Assembly (NCBI GenBank): GCA_045837725.1
Contig: JBEWZL010000191.1
Coordinates: 62,001 to 126,000 of the forward strand
Length of the DNA stretch: 64,000 nucleotides
Direction of reading: 5' to 3'
Source of the DNA: Vermamoeba vermiformis
Lineage: Eukaryota > Tubulinea > Echinamoebida
The position numbers and the translations under genes are program-made. The notes below the pieces were generated by a model. That model searched no databases, was not told the origin of the DNA, and saw only the letters and a list, made by a program, of their open reading frames with translations. Below are positions 58,359 to 64,000 of this stretch, piece by piece. Position 1 is the first letter of the stretch. Each line of letters begins with the position of its first letter.

Positions 58359-60918
58359 ATGAAAAGTTATTTAGCGGTTGTTTTATTTGTTTCTTTAATT
58401 TTTGTAGCGGATGCGCAACTTCCGTTTGGACGAAAAGGACTTGGTGGTAACTTGGGTATTACTACATGTCCTTCAAGAACAAACCCTTCTGCTACTATTC
58501 CTGCGAGCTTCGACGCTCGCGAGACGTGGCCTGACTGCATTCAGCCCATCCGCGATCAGGTAAAAAACTATTTCGGCTAATTTTTATATTTTAACCAATT
58601 ATCCGTTGTAATTATATAATATTATTGGTAATATTCATATTTATAATCCATAATATAATATTTCAGTTTCATAAATTGGATGTGACATAAATTAAACGTT
58701 GGCACGGAAAATTTCTAAGCTTTAACTAATTTGTAGTTCGTCTAGCAGTACAAAGAACTTACTAACTATTGTTATATTAAATTATAGGGCAGTTGTGGCA
58801 GGTAAGGAAGCTTTGACTTTAAAAAAATGCGATGGATCCGATCGACATCCACAAAATATCTTGACCCTTTGTCGCATGCAAAATTCTATTCATTACCACA
58901 ATACATAGTTAATTAACCGTAGGAACAATTCTAACATTGTTTTTTTTCCATAAAAGTTGCTGGGCTTTTGCAACCGCATCCGCTACGACGGATCGCTTTT
59001 GCATTGCGACGCTTAACAGCAACAATAGAACCAAAAGAATGCTGGCACCTCAAGACTTAGTTTCGTGGTACGTAACACCCGCGAGTAAACAATTTTGAAT
59101 TTGAAACTGGCCAAACACGAGCCCAGATCACAAAAAAAAACTGAAACTGAAAGTCATGGTATTAATGCTCTAATTATAGTGACACTTCTTGCAAAGGAAT
59201 TATAAACAAAAGCTGCCAAGCTGGCTGTTCGGTATGAAACTCGTGCTTTCAATTTTAACCTTTTTTGAATTGAAATTTCGGTGCAGGAATTTTCTCAATT
59301 TAACGCACGCAGTTTATAATTAGAAATCGTTATTTAGGTTACTATCGATCGTTAATATTATTGTACCGTATAATTTCTCGATTTAAATTCCGTTTTTGCC
59401 TGTTTTAATTCGTTACTTAAACTCGCGTACGGTTGTATCCGAGGTCCTATAAGATCGATAGACCAACTCGCTTACCTGCGTAATATTATAGGGCGGCTAC
59501 ATCGACTTGGCCATGAACTATATCACCGATACTGGTATTGTCGGCGAGACTTGTTATCCGTACGAAGGAGTTGAAACATCATGTGGCGCAGCTCAATGCT
59601 TGAACGGTAAGCGTTATTAATATTAATATATGGTTACTTGTTTGTACTTACCGCGGATGTGATTGTATCTGAAAAGCGAAATTCAAGCTTTTATCGTCCC
59701 ATCCAAATTGAGTAATGATGTTCGAAACTTTTGCTGAACGGCAATTACCGGTATAAAGTTTCGTATTAATTTTAGTTCTGTGAACAACCTTAATCTTTCA
59801 CATAACGAGGTCTATATAAGTAATATTTCGGACATTAGTCCTGTCGACGTGGCAAACGGATTAATTTCCAAATCGACTGAAATTAACCGATGATTTTCTC
59901 GATTAGGTACGAGCTCGAATAATCAGAAATTTAAGAATAAGAACTGCTATAAGCTCGATGGCATCGCTAATATCCAATATGACATTATGACTTATGGTCC
60001 GATCGTTGGTAAGCAGCCGTGGCAAACACATCCGAGACTAATTTTAGATCCGCTTCAACTTTCGTTACACGATATAACTCATTCTCTATATATAGCGGGC
60101 TATACTGTATATGAAGACTTCTTTGGCTACACATCTGGTGTCTACATTCAGAACTCTACCCAAAGCGCGGGTGGTAAGTTAGAACTCGGCATCGGATCTT
60201 GAGAATGTTTTAACCGCTAGTATACTAACAATACTTATAATAATAGGCCATGCAGTGAAGATTATCGGGTAAGCTCCGGTCTATCGGAGATCATTCCTTT
60301 GCAGAAATTCTTCTCGAGGACATTCATCGCGAGACTGTGGCCAGCGGCACTTAATTAATATCTTTTCCGATAGATGGGGAACTGAGAATGGCGTTGATTA
60401 TTGGCTCGTAGCTAATAGCTGGACTGCTAATTGGGGCGACAAAGGTTACTTCAAGATCCGCCGTGGCACGAACGAGTGCTCGATCGAGGACAACATGGTC
60501 GGTGGCGAAGCCGATTTAACTTCTGTGTCGGCACAATACGAAGAGGTAATATATCTTAATAAGTATATATACCGATAATATTGAAAGCGGATGCTGTTCA
60601 GTGAACGTTGTAGATCGATTTTTTTTTTGTCCGCCGAGATTTTATCATGACCATGTTTTTAAATCGATTTTTCTTTTAAAATGCAAATTACAAAGTTTAT
60701 CGCACGACTGGAAAGGGACCGTTGACAATAGCGGAAAAACTAACAATTTAAAATAGTACCCCGGTTCTGCCACACCTCAAATTTCACCTGCTACGAGTCC
60801 TGCATCATCTATGACGCCCGGCTTTACTCCATCAAGCAAAACCTTGGCTAGCTCTGCGATTTCGTTTTTCAAGATCTGGTCGGTGATCGTACTAAGTGGA
60901 GTTTTTCTTATCTTTTAA
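58359..60918 (+). CDS. Cathepsin-B-like cysteine protease with GPI-type tail
   Basis: Ten exons, the second only 14 bases (58788-58801) and the eighth 22 bases, give 342 codons plus stop. Signal peptide ([17 protein letters not shown]), a very short pro-region, then the mature C1 core: [31 protein letters not shown] with the catalytic cysteine, [11 protein letters not shown] with the histidine and [17 protein letters not shown] with the asparagine. The spelling of these motifs is nearest to cathepsin B. After the protease a Ser/Thr/Pro stalk ([17 protein letters not shown]) leads to a C-terminal hydrophobic stretch ([13 protein letters not shown]) with nothing after it, as in GPI-anchored proteins. 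It should act at the cell surface or in the endolysosome. The 14-base exon encodes the oxyanion-hole phrase GSCG. Confidence 0.88.
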
Positions 60919-61175
60919 GAACTTAGTTGCGTAAATTGTAATAAGTATAACGCTATTGATTGTATTACTAAATTCTGACTTTCAAATTGGTAGCTCAGAA
61001 TAGCCATAAAATATTCGCAATGAATAAATTTTCCGTTTCGGAGTAAGACAGGTGGAATAATTCTTCAACTAAAAATAACCGCCGGTTATAAAAGGCCTGA
61101 AGAAGTGACGTATTTTTGAAATAATTAAGTTAGTGGTAACAACACAACCAACATCCGCGCCAAAAAAAAACTACG

Positions 61176-61888
61176 ATGTCGTCACACGAAAGCGAAGCCA
61201 ACTCGTTTGAAGAATCAAGTCAAGAAGAATACGTCGCATCCGTGAAGACTTGCCGTCGTGACAAAAAGAGCCGAAAAGCCAAGAGGGCTAAGAAATGCTT
61301 GAGAGATTCTCCGCTTGGCGCATCCGGTCATTTTGAAGTCTTTTCAAGCATTACTACATCGCCAGATAGTGCACTGCTAACTGAAACCAAAGAACTACTT
61401 CTATCGCTGTCAATGTCGCAAAAAGATCTTGCTGATCAATTGGGCGTCAGGTAAGGAGTAACAAAATTTGTTTTAAGCTTGTATTGACAATAGATCAATA
61501 TAGTCAAACAAAAATTAGCCAATATTTGAATGGTGGAAGCCGGATGCGAGGCTGGAAAGGAATGGAAGATGCGTTGCTAGTCTGGGTGAATTCTAACCAG
61601 CCGGGTGAAGACGATGTTGCCTCTCCTTGCAGTTCTTCAGATAGTGCGCATGAAAGCGGGGAAGACTGCTCGGAAACACAATCTTGCAACTCGGATTCGG
61701 ATTCCGCGCAGCAAGATCTAGAATTTTCCTCGTTATTCGAGCCAGAACAAGCCGATTTCAACTATAACGACATGCTGCTAACATCGGATTTCTTGAACGA
61801 TTATTCGCAAGAAGACTCCTGGTCCTCCTTTTCAATCATGGCAATTTACGGGCAGTCCGTTGGGGAATTAGCCAGATCAAGCGTTTAA
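61176..61888 (+). CDS. Short HTH DNA-binding protein with acidic Ser-rich tail
   Basis: Two exons (61176-61450, 61504-61888) give 219 codons plus stop. A basic stretch (RRDKKSRKAKRAKK) that looks like a nuclear signal precedes a helix-turn-helix rebuilt over the intron: MSQKDLADQLGV, then SQTKISQYLNGG. This is the lambda-repressor/XRE-like pattern, also seen in POU/HNF1-type domains; RGWKGMEDALLVWV follows. The remainder is acidic and Ser-rich (SSSDSAHESGEDCSETQS), ending without a further domain, and looks like an activation region. Probably a transcription factor. The family within HTH proteins is not certain. Confidence 0.72.
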
Positions 61889-62006
61889 ACTTTTGTAAAT
61901 TCGCAATTTTGTCTTGTTGTATTAGTACTTGCAACATGTAGCGATGTAATATATAGTTAAATAGAGGTTAAAACCGAAAAGAGGACTTTAATTCCGCATC
62001 TGGTGC

Positions 62007-64000
62007 CTACAACTCAAACTCAAATTCACTTCTCATTTTAGCCTCGACGTCATTATTATTATTGGCATTAGAGAATCGTGACGGGGCGAAAAAAGTCCTG
62101 TTCGTAGTTTCGGAAGGCAGTGCGATCTCCTTCCCCAAGAATCTGAATGTTCGTGCGGGTACCGTCTGTACTTGCGATTTAACCGTTGGAGCAATGTCCA
62201 TCTGTGGCAAGTTTAAAGGGATCGGCGGCGTTGCTTTCGCGGGCATAGTAGTTACGGTTGTGATTGAATTCTTAGGTGTGGCCGCCTGCTTTTGCCACGC
62301 AAAAGACTGGATGTAGTTTGGAACTTTGACAGGCACCACTTCTTTCGCATTATTATCGCCCTTCAATAGCTTCATATTGCCGTTGGTCGATAAATTCGTA
62401 GCCTTGGCGCGGAGTGTACTCAAATAATCAACGGATCCGCTCGGAGATTTCACCCCTAAAGGGAAAAAGTTGGCATTAAGTAATGCGTGCCCAAGTTGTT
62501 CCGCATCAAAATAAGAAAAATCCTTACTTGTTTCGTCGGTACCTTGCTCTACCTTCTGTCGTTTGTTCTGCCTTTCGTCATCATCGACGCCACTCTCGTC
62601 AACTTTTCTTCTGTTGTTCTTGATGCCGTACTTGCAGCACGGATGTTTACACTCGCCCTTGTCGCGACAGGGATGCAAGCATTGGCCGTATCGCAAAATC
62701 AAGTTTTGATTTTCATCACGATCAAGGTAAGTACCATTTTCAGCTAAATATAGATATAATGTAACAATTAGAAAGAGATGCTCACGATGTTAAATTTAAA
62801 CAATAAGCGTAAAGTTAAATATAGTGAGGCAATGTCCAAAATCAATCAAGCGGACTAAATAACTAAAAATAGCAAATTTAAGGAAAGAACATTTACCGTT
62901 GTTTGCACTGTTATCGCCCGCAGTATGTTGATCTTGTACGCTGAGAATAGGCTGTCGTGTCATATTCACGTTGGGCAATCTTTCGGCAGATTTAATCTCG
63001 CTTAAACCCGCCAATGCTGCTTTCGGCTCTGTTCTATTTTTAGGCAGATTTGCTCGCGCGACTTGCTGGTACTTTGAACCAACATTTACAGTCTTTACTG
63101 CGTCTGCACCCACTAGAATAATACGTGATTAGGCCCTGAAGTAGCACCATCAAGATCAATTTACGCCTTACAATACTCGGTGTTGAGCACTAATACTGAA
63201 CAATGTCGTGCGGTGTTGCTAGATTGAGGCAAGGCCACTCGGAATTCCCAAGCAGTCTGTGCCCAACTCCTAGGAGTAACAAATTATTAGTTATATTTGG
63301 AAACCTGAATTTCAGACCGTCACGATTATCTAATTTAAGCATTGCCTAGGCAAAATTAAATTAATACGCACATTATCTTCTTATAGAAGATCAAATCTTC
63401 GCCAATGCCGACAACAACATCGATAAAGTTCTGCGGCAGTTTTGATTTCCGCGGCGTTTCGCTCACACGGTTCAATCGGATGACAGCTTCATGATCTCCG
63501 TCCTTTGTGAAAAGACGGTACTTAGTTCATGAATTCAATGATTAACTCATGAATAATTGACTTACAATTGAAACTGCCACGTCAAATCGAGGTATGATGA
63601 GTAGTCCCTCCTTAACTTCATTGCCGAACGGCGGATTTCTCCCCACAAGCTACGTAAATCAATTCAATTAAAAATTCCAATCAAGCTTGGTTAGATTAAT
63701 CAATCCTACCCGCTCAATTGTTCTTGGATCGATCTGCACGAGCTTTTCAAGAGTGGTAATGCCACCAGAAACAAGGGAATTTGCGTAAGCAGGTCCGATC
63801 TTGTCTAATTGTTTTGCGATGTACGGGCTATCTTCCCACATCCGCTGTTTCAAGCACTTTCCGCTGGATTCACAAAACGTTAGTTGATCAAGCCCGATTG
63901 CAAGATTTGAATTGATCTTACAGAACGATCGCGTTATGTGTCGCGACAAAGAACTTCTTTTCAATCAGATATTGGGTCATGCAAGCCACAACTCGGATCG
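62007..64000 (-). CDS. HFM1: HFM1/MER3 meiotic helicase, C-terminal part (5' partial)
   Basis: The gene enters from the right edge (VACMTQYLIEKKFFVATHNA) and runs through the Sec63-like region: KCLKQRMWEDSPYIAKQL, DKIGPAYANSLVSGGITTLE, LVGRNPPFGNEVKE. These match the MER3/HFM1 phrases RMWENSKYVSKQLEKIG and HPPFGNQI. Near the end is the family's zinc-knuckle-like element CLHPCRDKGECKHPCCKYG (about 62630-62690), followed by a long low-complexity tail to the stop at 62007. The helicase core lies outside the window. HFM1/MER3 promotes crossover formation in meiosis, so the organism is expected to have a sexual cycle. Confidence 0.9.

Overview
The window is nuclear DNA of a unicellular eukaryote. 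Almost every gene is split by short GT-AG introns, mostly about 45-110 nt. Many have a TACTAAC/ACTAAT-like branch site close to the 3' splice site. Genes lie densely on both strands and use the standard code. I see no rRNA, tRNA, CRISPR, retroelement or virus-like sequence. The genus cannot be fixed from the sequence. The mix suggests a free-living protist with a meiotic toolkit (HFM1/MER3) and possibly flagella (WDR92-like): 7TM receptors, 7TM-kinases, F-box/LRR, macro domain, GPI-type cysteine protease.

Layout. 1-1796 (-) is a secreted-domain multi-pass membrane protein running off the left edge. 2260-2751 (+) is a small four-helix membrane protein. 2789-6804 (-) is a 1,101-residue fusion of a sugar-lactone oxidase (VAO-type flavoprotein) with a lipoxygenase. 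7601-10733 (-) is ARMH3. 10978-12613 (-) is a four-EF-hand protein. 12868-16804 (-) is VPS11, sharing a promoter region with a WDR92-like WD40 protein (16993-18389, +). 18779-20650 (-) is a Gln/Asn-rich unknown protein, followed by a possible tiny gene. 22780-23926 (+) is an aquaporin.

A receptor-rich block follows. Two tandem paralogues (24095-31508 and 31751-38960, +) each join a very long Cys-rich ectodomain to seven membrane helices and a tyrosine-kinase-like domain. After a macro-domain protein (39041-39857, -) come a PA-domain 7TM protein (40846-42986, +), an ankyrin-like protein (43139-44082, -) and three tandem EGF-like 7TM paralogues (44297-49779, -) with a relic terminal exon between two of them.

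The right part has a bZIP factor with two perfect CRE sites upstream (50329-51969, +), an F-box/LRR-like protein (52389-54069, +), a DUF1538 membrane protein (54215-57021, -), a cathepsin-B-like protease with a GPI-type tail (58359-60918, +), a short HTH protein with an acidic tail (61176-61888, +) and the C-terminal half of HFM1/MER3 (62007-64000, -).

The most notable items are the lactone oxidase-lipoxygenase fusion, the 7TM-kinase pair (recent gene conversion, and one copy with a frame break in this assembly), the cluster of seven-helix receptors with different ectodomains, and a 12-bp palindrome (TGACACGTGTCA) found six times, always inside introns.
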